A stretch of DNA of 64,000 nt. Origin: an uncultured Flavihumibacter sp. GTDB lineage: Bacteria; Bacteroidota; Bacteroidia; Chitinophagales; Chitinophagaceae. Below, piece by piece: positions 25,086 to 34,466 of this stretch (positions are counted from its first letter, which is position 1; each line of letters opens with the position of its first letter). The notes beneath the pieces were generated by a model, which was given only the letters and a program-made list of their open reading frames with translations, searched no databases and was not told where the DNA came from. Location of the stretch: the NCBI GenBank assembly GCA_902168105.1, contig CABHOY010000061.1, positions 80,954-144,953 on the forward strand, written 5' to 3'. A program made the position numbers and the translations under genes.

Positions 25086-26213
25086 ATGGAAACGCAAACA
25101 GCTACAACTAATAATAAAGGTTCCCACAACACTCAGGAAGCTCCTAAAAAGAGGAACTATCGCTTTATCATCGTTTTGGCAATCCTTGTTATCATTGGTG
25201 GAGCATTCGGTATCTCTAAATACATACATGCTCAGCATCATGAAGAGACCGACAACGCACAGATAGAAGCAAACGTAAGTCCCGTGATACCAAGAGTAAC
25301 GGGTTACGTGAAAGAGGTACGTGTAAAAGATAACCAGCGTGTGAAAAAAGGTGATACCCTGGTAATTCTTGATGACAGGGACCTGCAGATAAAAGTTGCA
25401 CAGGTAGAAGCTGCACTGGCTGCCGCACAGGCAAATGTACAGGTAGCAGTTGCTACAACTACTGCGTCCCGCTCAAACATTTCATCCTCTCAGGCCAATA
25501 TCTACGCGGTAGATGCGCAGATCGAAGCCGCTAAAGTAAATGTATGGCGCGCTAACCAGGACTACGATCGATATAATAATCTTATAAAGGACCACTCTAT
25601 TACACAACAGCAATATGAGCAGGCCCTGGCAGCGAAACAAACCGCTGAACGCCAGTTGAACGTACTGCAGGAACAGAAAAAAGTAGCAACCCGTCAGACG
25701 AGCGCCGTGTCAACACAGAGTGATGCTACTGCTGAACAGGTTAATGCTGCCAAAGCTGTGATAAAAGAACGTCAGGCTGAAGTAGACAATGCTAAACTGG
25801 TACTGAGCTATTCTATCATTACTGCTCCTGAAGATGGAGAGGTATCAAAGGTATATGTGCAGCCAGGACAGCTGGTGCAGGCTGGCCAATCACTTTTTAG
25901 CGTGGTTTTATCTAATGATATATGGGTGGTAGCCAACTTTAAGGAAACACAGCTCGATAAAATGAAATTGGGTCAGAAAGTAAGTGTACATGTGGACGCT
26001 TTCCCTGGGAAAAGTATTGAAGGTAAAGTAACCTCCTTCTCTCCTGCAACCGGCGCCCGTTTTGCCTTACTGCCTCCGGATAATGCTTCCGGTAACTTCG
26101 TAAAAGTAGTTCAGCGTCTTCCGGTAAAGATCGAATTTAATGATCTTAACCAGACAGAAGTAAAACAACTCCGTCCAGGTATGAACGTAGTTGTGGACGT
26201 ACATCTTGACTAA
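25086..26213 (+). CDS. HlyD/EmrA-type periplasmic adaptor
   Basis: This protein has 375 residues. A polar N-terminus is followed by one transmembrane helix (about 27-45), then a biotinyl-lipoyl-like half motif (ANVSPVIPRVTGYVKEVRVKDNQRVKKGDTL, about 62-92), a long coiled-coil hairpin (about 100-220) and the beta-barrel (about 265-375). It bridges the inner-membrane MFS pump and the TolC channel. It lies 44 bp after tolC. Confidence 0.93.
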   Translation: METQTATTNNKGSHNTQEAPKKRNYRFIIVLAILVIIGGAFGISKYIHAQHHEETDNAQIEANVSPVIPRVTGYVKEVRVKDNQRVKKGDTLVILDDRDLQIKVAQVEAALAAAQANVQVAVATTTASRSNISSSQANIYAVDAQIEAAKVNVWRANQDYDRYNNLIKDHSITQQQYEQALAAKQTAERQLNVLQEQKKVATRQTSAVSTQSDATAEQVNAAKAVIKERQAEVDNAKLVLSYSIITAPEDGEVSKVYVQPGQLVQAGQSLFSVVLSNDIWVVANFKETQLDKMKLGQKVSVHVDAFPGKSIEGKVTSFSPATGARFALLPPDNASGNFVKVVQRLPVKIEFNDLNQTEVKQLRPGMNVVVDVHLD

Positions 26214-26363
26214 TTTCGGTTACGAATGGTCCCGCTTGTGTGGTGCAGATTGATAAATAAAATGGAATCACTCTCAGACTGGTCTAATATACAACAGCGT
26301 GTTATGCGTCACCAGGCGGGAACATTCGGTAACTGATCTTTATACAACTAATTGTAAAACGTG

Positions 26364-27938
26364 ATGCAACAACAATCATTGGTAGAATATGGAGCCCGCC
26401 GGGTTATCATTACAATTACTGCCATATTTTGCGCCTTGCTGGAGATCGTGGATACAACCATCGTGAATGTGGCATTGAATGATATGCGCGGAAACATGGG
26501 AGCCACGTTGAGTGAGATCGGTTGGGTGATCACTGCTTATGCTATCGGTAACGTAATTATCGTACCGATGACGAGTTGGTTATCACAACAGTTTGGACGC
26601 CGTAACTATTTCGCAGTTTCTATAGTAATATTTACCATTGCATCCTTCCTCTGCGGAAATGCCACCACTATGTGGGAGCTTGTATTATTCCGCTTCATTC
26701 AGGGGTTAGGCGGTGGTGCGCTGCTGGTGACTTCGCAAACTATCATTACCGAAAGTTATCCTCCTGAAAAAAGAGGGATGGCACAGGCAATATATGGTCT
26801 GGGTGTGATCATTGGCCCGACACTAGGCCCTCCGTTAGGTGGTTATATCGTAGATAACTATGCATGGCCTTACATTTTTTATATAAATATTCCTATTGGT
26901 GTAATAGCAACCCTGCTTACACTTCAATTTGTAAGAAGCCCAAAATACGGTGAAAAGAAATCCGCCAGTGAAGTAGACTGGTTTGGAATTGGTTTCCTGG
27001 CTCTAGGGGTAGGATCGCTTCAGTACGTCTTAGAACGTGGGCAGGAAGATGACTGGTTTAACGACTCGACAATATTAATATTAGGGATCGCAGCAGTATT
27101 GGGCTTCTTCTTTTTTGTGTGGAGAGAGCTTTCATATAAGAATCCGATTGTAGAGTTAAGAGTATTGGGGAATGGGAATCTGAGGGTAGGCACGCTGTTA
27201 TCATTCCTTATGGGGTTTGGGTTATATGGGTCTACATTCATTATTCCTTTATATACTCAGAGTACATTAGGATGGACGGCAACACAATCAGGTATGCTGA
27301 TGATACCGGCGGCCTTGACTACAGCATTTATGATGCCTTTTATTGGTAAAATGCTGGAAAAAGGAGTACCGCAACAGTACCTGGTAGCATCAGGTATGTT
27401 CTTATTCTTTATATTCTGTTTGTGGGGATATAAGATCATTACACCAGATACGGGTTCAGAAGCATTTTTCTGGATGCTCATCGTACGCGGTATGGGTATG
27501 GGGATGTTGTTCATTCCTATCACAACACTTTCATTGTCTACACTGAAAGGTCAACAGATAGGGCAAGGTGCTGCGTTCACCGGTATGATGCGTCAGTTAG
27601 GAGGTTCCTTTGGGGTAGCATTGATCACGACCTTTGTTTCCCGCCGCAATGAATTGCATCGTATGGACCTCGTAAGTAAGCTGGATACAAACAATCCGGA
27701 TGTGATGAAAAGAGTTTCCGGAATGACAGCCAACTTTGCAGCAAAAGGAATGGATCTAAAAAAAGCCGCAGGAAGCGCTTATCAATCTCTGGAATATAGC
27801 GTGATGAAACAAGCTGTAGTGATGTCGTATATGGACGTATTCCTTTATCTGGGATTAATGTTCCTGATCTGTGTACCGTTTGTGTTGATGGTGAAAGGAA
27901 GCAAAAAAACGAAACTTGATCCAAGTGCTATGCACTAA
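26364..27938 (+). CDS. DHA2-family MFS drug exporter (EmrB-like)
   Basis: The product has 524 residues from the ATG at 26364; a GTG immediately upstream at 26361 is less likely. Fourteen hydrophobic segments are expected for DHA2. Motif A-like (SWLSQQFGRRNYF) and the antiporter motif C (YGLGVIIGPTLGPPLGGY, about 146-163) are present. D-dependent motif D1 is suggested by LLEIVDTTIVNVAL near residue 30. It exports drugs or hydrophobic compounds in exchange for protons through the adaptor and TolC channel. The operon ends with a clear terminator. Confidence 0.93.
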   Translation: MQQQSLVEYGARRVIITITAIFCALLEIVDTTIVNVALNDMRGNMGATLSEIGWVITAYAIGNVIIVPMTSWLSQQFGRRNYFAVSIVIFTIASFLCGNATTMWELVLFRFIQGLGGGALLVTSQTIITESYPPEKRGMAQAIYGLGVIIGPTLGPPLGGYIVDNYAWPYIFYINIPIGVIATLLTLQFVRSPKYGEKKSASEVDWFGIGFLALGVGSLQYVLERGQEDDWFNDSTILILGIAAVLGFFFFVWRELSYKNPIVELRVLGNGNLRVGTLLSFLMGFGLYGSTFIIPLYTQSTLGWTATQSGMLMIPAALTTAFMMPFIGKMLEKGVPQQYLVASGMFLFFIFCLWGYKIITPDTGSEAFFWMLIVRGMGMGMLFIPITTLSLSTLKGQQIGQGAAFTGMMRQLGGSFGVALITTFVSRRNELHRMDLVSKLDTNNPDVMKRVSGMTANFAAKGMDLKKAAGSAYQSLEYSVMKQAVVMSYMDVFLYLGLMFLICVPFVLMVKGSKKTKLDPSAMH

Positions 27939-27991
27939 AAGATATTAAAGATATGTTACTAACAGTGTAACAGTTGTAGGTTTAGGTAATG

Positions 27992-28015
27992 AGCCGGAAT
28001 AATCTTATTCCGGCT
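27992..28015 (+). terminator. Terminator of the efflux operon
   Basis: A 10-bp perfect stem (agccggaata with tattccggct, 4-nt loop) is followed by tttgtttta, 54 bp after the MFS stop. Confidence 0.88.
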
Positions 28016-28467
28016 TTTGTTTTATAGCAGAATACGATGGAAAGAAGGAGTGATAGAGATCGGGATATGAGCAGAGTAATAGAATAAAAACCCTTGCCTG
28101 GAAAGGCACCGGGTACTTTTTAATCTCAAATTAATCCGTACCGGTGTAGAGTCAAAAAATAGAAACACCGGTAGCACTTTAATCATTATAAACTGGAAAA
28201 TTGTCTGATCGTCATTTTGGTAGTTATTCACATTACATGGTAGTTAATCGCTATGCCTGTCGCGGCATTCAGTGGCTTTATAATACTAAAGCATGATAAA
28301 ATTATGGTAAAAAAGTTTATAAATGACTCGATTATGTAAAATTTATCGCTATGATATGTGTGGTTTCAATACGGAATATTGGCGATAATTTAGATATACA
28401 GTTATTCACATTTTCCTAGTTTCCATTAAATGTGGAAAAATATCTACGAGAAAAAGCAACCTGATAG

Positions 28468-28475
28468 TACCTTTG
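28468..28475 (+). promoter_or_regulatory. Promoter -7 element of the 73-residue membrane protein
   Basis: TACCTTTG matches TAnnTTTG exactly; the -33 element is poor. It implies a leader of about 110 nt. Confidence 0.45.
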
Positions 28476-28594
28476 CATGACGGACGCACATGGCATTTTG
28501 TTTGCCCCCTTAAACATTAGAATTAACCAACAAAAAAAAGGACAAAAGATCAATTAATTCGAGAAGATTAAACGGATCCCAAAACGTACCCTTT

Positions 28595-28816
28595 ATGAAG
28601 AGAATTGCATTCGCTTTCGCGATCTTAGGAACAGTACTAGCTGTTTTGGCGCAGTACGCTATTATCAACGACTGGACATTGTTCCGGTTATTTCATACAC
28701 TCGGCTTTATCGGATATATACTGATTATCAGTGCCGCCGCTTCACTTTCTTTGCTGTTCATTCATCAACTGTCAAGAGAGGAAAAAATGCGTATCCGGAA
28801 TAAGAGTTTTGAATAA
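28595..28816 (+). CDS. Small two-helix membrane protein, 73 residues
   Basis: Two hydrophobic segments (about 5-26 and 36-56) are joined by a short loop and followed by a charged tail (REEKMRIRNKSFE). I do not recognise a family. The ATG start follows a promoter-like -7 element, and a second small gene begins 27 bp after the stop, so the two may be co-transcribed. Confidence 0.65.
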   Translation: MKRIAFAFAILGTVLAVLAQYAIINDWTLFRLFHTLGFIGYILIISAAASLSLLFIHQLSREEKMRIRNKSFE

Positions 28817-28843
28817 TGTATTTTACATGTTAATTAGTGAACT

Positions 28844-29104
28844 ATGGAAAGTTTGGACGAACCATTTATACTGAAGTTTGAATACAAGGAGAAACCCCAT
28901 ATCCTGGAAGTACGTCCATGGATACAGCAATACAAGATCAGCTACAAAGTAACTGTAGAGGAGTGTGAGATCACCTTCGAGGAAGACGAAGAAGGACAAT
29001 TGAGGGCTATTGGAGACAAGCACGTGCATGCAGGGCATACTGTTGACCAGCAATTATTGCAGGACATCGGCCGCAGGATACAGGAAGCTGTAAGCGGCCA
29101 ATAG
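28844..29104 (+). CDS. Conserved-looking small soluble protein, 86 residues
   Basis: The product is acidic in the middle (EECEITFEEDEEGQ) with beta-strand patterns (ILKFEYKEKPHILEV, YKISYKVTVEE) and a C-terminal helix ending ISRR-like in DIGRRIQEAVSG. No family is recognised. It ends 4 bp from the convergent antiporter gene with no visible terminator. Confidence 0.65.
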   Translation: MESLDEPFILKFEYKEKPHILEVRPWIQQYKISYKVTVEECEITFEEDEEGQLRAIGDKHVHAGHTVDQQLLQDIGRRIQEAVSGQ

Positions 29105-29108
29105 TCCT

Positions 29109-30986
29109 TTAGTCCTGGTTGGCTTCATCAATAAGGGACTGCTCATCCCAGCCCTGCGCAGAAGGATTCCATTTGGTCACCCTTTCATTGGACATCAGTT
29201 TTTCAAGTTCTTCAATACGCTCTTTTACCGTATTGATGTAGAGTTTTTTGTCATTCCTAATGGCAGACAGCCCTTTTAATGCCTTCTCATCCTGCTTCCT
29301 GAAAGTGCTGATATTACGGTGTGCATGATAGGCCCTTAAACCCAACATCTGTAAGGCGTCTGCACCCATGCGTAGTGAAGTGTCAAGTGTTTCCCGATAA
29401 ATATGTAATACGCCGAGGTCCATCAGTTCATAGGTATCCGGGATGTTCTCCGCTTTTACCAGCATCTGCAGATGAGGGAAGTTTTTACGTACCATTTTTA
29501 CCACATCAAGTGTTTGTTCAACAGTATCCATGGCAATGATGATGATCTTCGCGTCAGCAGCACCTGCGGCTGCCAGCAGATCCCGCCGGGAAGCGTCTCC
29601 ATAATATACTTTCACGCCCAGGTTGTGTAATGCATCCACCCGGTCTGAATCCAGATCGAGGATAGTCGCCTTTACACCATTGACCCTCAGGAAACGGCCC
29701 ACGATATTTCCGAAACGGCCAAAACCAGCAATGATTATAGGATGTTTCTCATGAATTTCGTCAGCTTCTCGAGTATTTGTATCTGTGTCCGTCTTACTGA
29801 ACTTTGGTTGAATAATACGCTCATGTATTAGCAATAACAATGGTGTCAACGCCATGCTAAGTGCTACTACAGCAGTCATTATGCTGACCATCCGGGGAGA
29901 CAGTATATTGTTCTGTTGTGTAAAAGCTAATAAGACAAACGCAAATTCTCCTATTTGGGAGAGCGCCATTCCAAAGAGCAGATTTTGTTCTGTATTGATC
30001 CGGAATATTTTTCCAAGTACCAATAGTATGATCGCTTTCAGTATTATTAATGATACAACCAGTCCTAATATTACCCATGGCATGGATAATACCAGCTTGA
30101 AGTCGATAGAGGCCCCCACAGCCATAAAGAACAGCCCTAATAGCAGCCCTTTAAACGGCTCTATATCGCTTTCTAATTCATGTTTATACTCACTGTTGGC
30201 AAGAACAACTCCTCCCAGAAATGCGCCTAATGCCGGGCTCAAACCGACAAGACTCATTAGTACAGAGATTGCTACGACAAGTAATAACGAAAAAGCTGTA
30301 AACAATTCCCTTACGCGTGTTCTTGCCACGACCCGCAACAATGGACGAACCAGGTACTGTCCGGCTACAATGATCACTATTACGGCGCCCAATACAACTA
30401 ACGTTTGCATCCAGGCGGGCAGGTTGTCCCTGAGTGAGGCGGTATGACCTGCATCATTGCTGGCATCCGGGCCGGCCAGCAATGGGAATATTGCCAGCAT
30501 CGGAATAACGGCGATGTCCTGAAAAAGCAATACGGAAAAAGCACTTTGGCCGGCTGCCGACGAAAGCTGACCTTTCTCTTTCAGGCTTTGTAGCACAATC
30601 GCTGTAGATGATAAGGAAAGTGTCATCCCAAGCGCCAGTGAGGCATTTAGTGGTTGACCAAGTAAGATGGCGATACCCGTAATTGCTGCGGTAGTGATCA
30701 GTACCTGTAGTCCACCTAGTCCAAGAATAGGCGCCCGCATATTCCATAGTAACGCAGGTTCCAGTTCAATACCGATGAGGAACAGCATCATCACCACGCC
30801 AAATTCTGCAAAATGCATAATATCCTGGCCCTCCTGGCCTACGAAGCCCATTAGGGATGGTCCTATTACAACACCTGCCAGTAAGTATCCCAGTACAGAG
30901 CCCAATCCCAGTTTCTTGGCCAATGGGATGAAAATCACCGCCGCAGCCAGATATATCATTGCTATGAAGAAAAAAGAATGTTCCAT
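29109..30986 (-). CDS. CPA2-family monovalent cation:proton antiporter (KefB/KefC-like)
   Basis: This protein has 625 residues. An N-terminal Na+/H+ exchanger domain of about 12 segments (about 1-385) is followed by an RCK_N/TrkA-N domain (about 405-525) with the nucleotide-binding GFGRFGNIVGRFL motif and a downstream acidic strand end (ILDLDSD). It exports K+ (or Na+) in exchange for protons under control of a cytoplasmic nucleotide-binding domain. The gene starts 1 bp after the stop of a KefF/KefG-like oxidoreductase gene, the usual ancillary partner, so this is a Kef-type module. Confidence 0.93.
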   Translation of the reverse strand: MEHSFFFIAMIYLAAAVIFIPLAKKLGLGSVLGYLLAGVVIGPSLMGFVGQEGQDIMHFAEFGVVMMLFLIGIELEPALLWNMRAPILGLGGLQVLITTAAITGIAILLGQPLNASLALGMTLSLSSTAIVLQSLKEKGQLSSAAGQSAFSVLLFQDIAVIPMLAIFPLLAGPDASNDAGHTASLRDNLPAWMQTLVVLGAVIVIIVAGQYLVRPLLRVVARTRVRELFTAFSLLLVVAISVLMSLVGLSPALGAFLGGVVLANSEYKHELESDIEPFKGLLLGLFFMAVGASIDFKLVLSMPWVILGLVVSLIILKAIILLVLGKIFRINTEQNLLFGMALSQIGEFAFVLLAFTQQNNILSPRMVSIMTAVVALSMALTPLLLLIHERIIQPKFSKTDTDTNTREADEIHEKHPIIIAGFGRFGNIVGRFLRVNGVKATILDLDSDRVDALHNLGVKVYYGDASRRDLLAAAGAADAKIIIIAMDTVEQTLDVVKMVRKNFPHLQMLVKAENIPDTYELMDLGVLHIYRETLDTSLRMGADALQMLGLRAYHAHRNISTFRKQDEKALKGLSAIRNDKKLYINTVKERIEELEKLMSNERVTKWNPSAQGWDEQSLIDEANQD

Positions 30987-30987
30987 G

Positions 30988-31536
30988 TCACTGAATTTTA
31001 AGTTGTCCGTCCCTCAGTTGTTCCAGCATCTGTTTATAAGAAACGGCCTGTTCCGCGATGCTCGAATAGGTAAGACGGTGTGTACCGTAAATAACGAATG
31101 GTTCGAGATACTGCATATTGCACAATAGTGCGGTTTGCCTGAATGGCAGAAGGAATTCACTGACGGAATAGTGATGCCATCCTTCTCTTCCGTAAGCCGT
31201 TTCCTGTGCACCAGCTGTAACAACACTACCGGCTATTTTGCCACGTAATGCCGTGCCGGTATGGCCATAAGCCCATCCATGTTCCAGCACAAGGTCCTGC
31301 CATTGTTTGATCAGGGCGGGAGCGCTATACCAGTAAAGAGGGTGCTGAAACAATATTATATCGTGTTGAAGAAGTAATGATTGCTCATGCCTTACGTCAA
31401 TACCCATGTCAGGATATACTTCATAAAGGTCATGCAGGGTTACTCCCTGCATCCCGCGTATGGCAGCCAGTAATTGTGAATGCACCCTGGATTTTTCAAA
31501 AGCCGGATGCGCAAATAAGATGAGAATTTTGGCCAT
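30988..31536 (-). CDS. NAD(P)H oxidoreductase, KefF/KefG-like ancillary protein
   Basis: This protein has 182 residues with a flavodoxin-like fold: AKILILFAHPAFEKSRVH at the N-terminus, FQHPLYWYSAPALIKQWQD (about 82-100) and the C-terminal EPFVIYGTHRL. In the Kef systems this protein docks on the antiporter and stimulates it. The gene precedes the antiporter gene by 1 bp in one operon. Confidence 0.9.
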   Translation of the reverse strand: MAKILILFAHPAFEKSRVHSQLLAAIRGMQGVTLHDLYEVYPDMGIDVRHEQSLLLQHDIILFQHPLYWYSAPALIKQWQDLVLEHGWAYGHTGTALRGKIAGSVVTAGAQETAYGREGWHHYSVSEFLLPFRQTALLCNMQYLEPFVIYGTHRLTYSSIAEQAVSYKQMLEQLRDGQLKIQ

Positions 31537-31577
31537 AAAACGGATTAAATTTCAACGCATGATCCAACCCAACAGGA

Positions 31578-33422
31578 TCATGAATACTCCTGCAATAATA
31601 GTCTATATTGATTAAGGATACCAGACTTGGAAACAAAGCCAACCAGCTTATTTTCTTCAATGACGGGAAGGTTCCAGGCATGCACCTCATCAAATTTATT
31701 AACTACATCTAATACATTATCGTTGATATCAATAACAGCCAACGGAGGCTTCATAAGTTGTCTTACTGTTACAGTATCGTACAGGTTCGGACTGAACATG
31801 ATTGGCCGGATATCGTCTAGTGTGATCACACCATCAAGGTTGCCGTCAGCTCCTACAACACCGATCATGTTACGGCTTCCCTCCTTCACCAGTTCTATTA
31901 ATTGCCGCAGTGTCTCATCTGGAGATATTCTCTGAATGTTTTTTTCCACCAGTTCTTCCAGTTTTAACATGGACAGGATATTTTTATCATGCGCTTTGGT
32001 GAAGATCTTTCCTTTATCTGCCAGATGTTTTAATTCGGGAGAAATAGGAGAAAACCACTTTGCTAAGAGAAACGAGGTGGTGGACACGATCATCAATGGT
32101 ATGAAAAGGTCATAACCAGAGCTGGATTCTGCAATCAGGAAAATGGCTGTCAACGGGGCATAAAGGACTCCACTCATCACTCCGGCCATTCCTACTATTA
32201 CAAGATTAGTGAAAGGAACATCATCAAATCCAAGATGAGAACATAACAATGCGAAGAAATATCCCAGGAAACCGCCAGCAAAAAGAGAAGGGGCAAAATT
32301 CCCACCATTACCGCCGCCATGAATAGTAAAGGCGGTCGCAAACACCTTCAGTAAACATATACAACCTGTGAATAATAACAATATCCAGCTTTGAGTGGGG
32401 ATATATCTGAAAAAGCTATTCTGAATGATCCCTTCGGAGTGCCCTCCCGCCAGTAATTTTACACTGGCATATCCTTCTCCGAACAGAGGTGGCATCAATA
32501 CGCATAGTATAGATACTATCACACCGGCCATAATCGCTTTTCGGAGAGCAGACCACTTCAAACCAGTAATAAAATGTTCGATACGCCCGGATACCACAAT
32601 GAAATAACGTGCATATAATGCTGACAATAATCCCAGTCCGATGTAGAAAGGCACATTGTGATAATTGAACGCCTGCCTCGTTTCAAAGTGGAACAATACT
32701 TCCTCCTGTAAAATGACCTTAGACAATAAGCTGCCACAAACGGCTGCTAATATCAAAGGAATGAAGTCTGAGAAAACAACCCCGGTCAACAGGATTTCAA
32801 ATGCAAACATAACCCCTGCGATAGGCGCATTGAATGCCGCCGCGATACCTGCAGTAGCACCTGCAGCCAGTAGCAATGTCCTTTCCTTATACCCCAGGTT
32901 GTAGTTATGGGCATAGTTACTGCCAATAGCTGCGCCGGTCACCGCAATCGGGCTCTCTAATCCGGCAGATCCTCCCAGTCCGATGGTGATCGCACTCTGC
33001 ATGATCTGGGAATACATCTTTACTGGTGGAATGAGGCTGGAATTCTGGGCAATTTCATGAAGAATAAGACCTATGCCTTTCCGGGATTGGCCTTTAAATA
33101 CCCAGATCACAAGGATTGTGGTTAATACAATGCCGAGGAAGGGGAAAAGGGCATAAAAAATGACCTGCGTACTGAAATGTACTTTATGAGTTATAAAATA
33201 GTGTATATAATGCACCAGTACTTTAAGCAGTACGCCTGCCATTCCTGCAACAAAACCTACGAGGATACCGGACAATATCAGGAACTGACTTCTGGTTAAT
33301 ACTTTGTGCAACCAGTGAAAGATAATCTCGTAACTTCTTACTTTTCTTAAACTATAGCGCTCGAAATCACGTTTAAATTTGAAAAACGAGTGATATTTTT
33401 TTACAGTTTTAAATTGGCTCAT
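31578..33422 (-). CDS. CLC-family chloride channel or antiporter with CBS domains
   Basis: This protein has 614 residues. The CLC core (about 40-465) shows GSAGLESP (151-158; E156 is the gating glutamate position) and GGNGGNFAPSLFAGGFLG (about 370-387). Two CBS domains occupy about 485-605 (MIGVVGADGNLDGVITLDDIRP and LPVIEENKLVGFVSKSGILN). It moves chloride across the inner membrane, possibly with proton exchange. It lies 41 bp upstream of the KefF-like gene on the same strand, so ion homeostasis genes are grouped here. Confidence 0.93.
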   Translation of the reverse strand: MSQFKTVKKYHSFFKFKRDFERYSLRKVRSYEIIFHWLHKVLTRSQFLILSGILVGFVAGMAGVLLKVLVHYIHYFITHKVHFSTQVIFYALFPFLGIVLTTILVIWVFKGQSRKGIGLILHEIAQNSSLIPPVKMYSQIMQSAITIGLGGSAGLESPIAVTGAAIGSNYAHNYNLGYKERTLLLAAGATAGIAAAFNAPIAGVMFAFEILLTGVVFSDFIPLILAAVCGSLLSKVILQEEVLFHFETRQAFNYHNVPFYIGLGLLSALYARYFIVVSGRIEHFITGLKWSALRKAIMAGVIVSILCVLMPPLFGEGYASVKLLAGGHSEGIIQNSFFRYIPTQSWILLLFTGCICLLKVFATAFTIHGGGNGGNFAPSLFAGGFLGYFFALLCSHLGFDDVPFTNLVIVGMAGVMSGVLYAPLTAIFLIAESSSGYDLFIPLMIVSTTSFLLAKWFSPISPELKHLADKGKIFTKAHDKNILSMLKLEELVEKNIQRISPDETLRQLIELVKEGSRNMIGVVGADGNLDGVITLDDIRPIMFSPNLYDTVTVRQLMKPPLAVIDINDNVLDVVNKFDEVHAWNLPVIEENKLVGFVSKSGILNQYRLLLQEYS

Positions 33423-33441
33423 TGCTCATGCTTTCTTTGTG

Positions 33442-34350
33442 TCATAATTCAATCAACGCATAAACCTTATCGTTCATATACTTCCCGCCCGGATGGCGTG
33501 CCGTATAATCAAGGTTTATCCAATATTCGCCTTTCATCTCGTGGTAGTGGATCTCCTTCACCGGTGGTTGAGGGAACAAAGTTACAATTGCCTGTTTCAT
33601 GACCTCAAAGTCCTCTTTACTACCGCAATAAAGCTCCGGATAGGCATGTCCCTGTATAAGTACGATACGGCAACGTGCACCGATGGATTGCAGACAGGAT
33701 GCCATCAGGATAGAGTGGTCGTCGCAATCGCCGCCCAGGCCATTTTGAATGGTCTCCATTGGGGTAGCAAAATACTCATCACGATGGGTATCTGGCACAT
33801 ACTTGAACCGCCTGTTTATGTAGTGGAATAATGCGAGATAGCGGGACACCTTCCCGTATTTGGGAAAATATTCGTCAAAATCTTGCAGCGAGTGTGTTAC
33901 AGAAAAATTGCGGACAAGAGAATCTTTATAATTGACCTTATCCCTCATCCCTCTTACCGTTTTATCGCGGTAGGTTTCTACACGTCTGGGATAAAGACTA
34001 AGGATATCGAATTGTTTATTATTCTTAGCGCCCCAATTACCCTGTACCATACCTTTATAGTCATTCAGGACATTATTAAAGGAGTAATTATCAGTAAAGT
34101 AGTTGATAACCAATATGCTGCATACTAGTACGAAGGTGGGGATAATCAATGGTTTAAAGACCCATAACAGCAGACGGGTGAACAGGAATGTGATCAATAC
34201 GGCCACAAGCATGTCCATATGCCAGCCCTGCACAACCAATGTAGGAATATACCGGTTCAGATAGGGGGCTAATGGTATAATGGTCAATAAGCTCAGTAGA
34301 TTGAGCAGAAATTGCTGGAATGTAGAGTATTTACTTTCATCAATGGCCAT
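33442..34350 (-). CDS. Membrane-anchored transglutaminase-like protein
   Basis: The product has 302 residues from the ATG at 34350. A frame opens 42 bp earlier, but that stretch carries the -7 promoter element. Two or three hydrophobic segments (about 15-105) precede a transglutaminase-like domain with a candidate Cys-His-Asp triad in GGDCDDHSILMASC, GHAYPEL and WINLDYT. Such proteins are proteases, transferases or inactive binding folds. It lies 20 bp upstream of the CLC gene in the same direction. Its substrate is unknown. Confidence 0.78.
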   Translation of the reverse strand: MAIDESKYSTFQQFLLNLLSLLTIIPLAPYLNRYIPTLVVQGWHMDMLVAVLITFLFTRLLLWVFKPLIIPTFVLVCSILVINYFTDNYSFNNVLNDYKGMVQGNWGAKNNKQFDILSLYPRRVETYRDKTVRGMRDKVNYKDSLVRNFSVTHSLQDFDEYFPKYGKVSRYLALFHYINRRFKYVPDTHRDEYFATPMETIQNGLGGDCDDHSILMASCLQSIGARCRIVLIQGHAYPELYCGSKEDFEVMKQAIVTLFPQPPVKEIHYHEMKGEYWINLDYTARHPGGKYMNDKVYALIEL

Positions 34351-34367
34351 TATCGTATGCAATAACG

Positions 34368-34375
34368 CAAAATTA
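34368..34375 (-). promoter_or_regulatory. Promoter -7 element of the transglutaminase-like gene
   Basis: TAATTTTG on the minus strand matches TAnnTTTG exactly and lies 17 bp upstream of the chosen ATG; a T-rich stretch stands in for the -33 element. It decides the start codon. Confidence 0.6.
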
Positions 34376-34466
34376 TGCCAGACGAGTTGCAAAAAAAAGC
34401 TAAATCCCAGGTAAAAGCTTCCTCTTTGCTCCTATTGATCAGTATAAATAATTGATTTGTAATAGA

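Larger units (their letters stand above)
27939..28594. other. 656-bp intergenic region
   Basis: Besides the efflux terminator and the promoter of the next gene it contains an imperfect hairpin near 28107-28147 (caccgg-gtac with gtac-cggtg, long AT-rich inner part). No gene is supported. Confidence 0.5.

Noticed and set aside
29854..30447. 197-codon plus-strand frame opposite the antiporter gene
   Set aside because: Shadow of the CPA2 membrane domain, rich in Thr, Asn and Ser as expected for the complement of hydrophobic codons.
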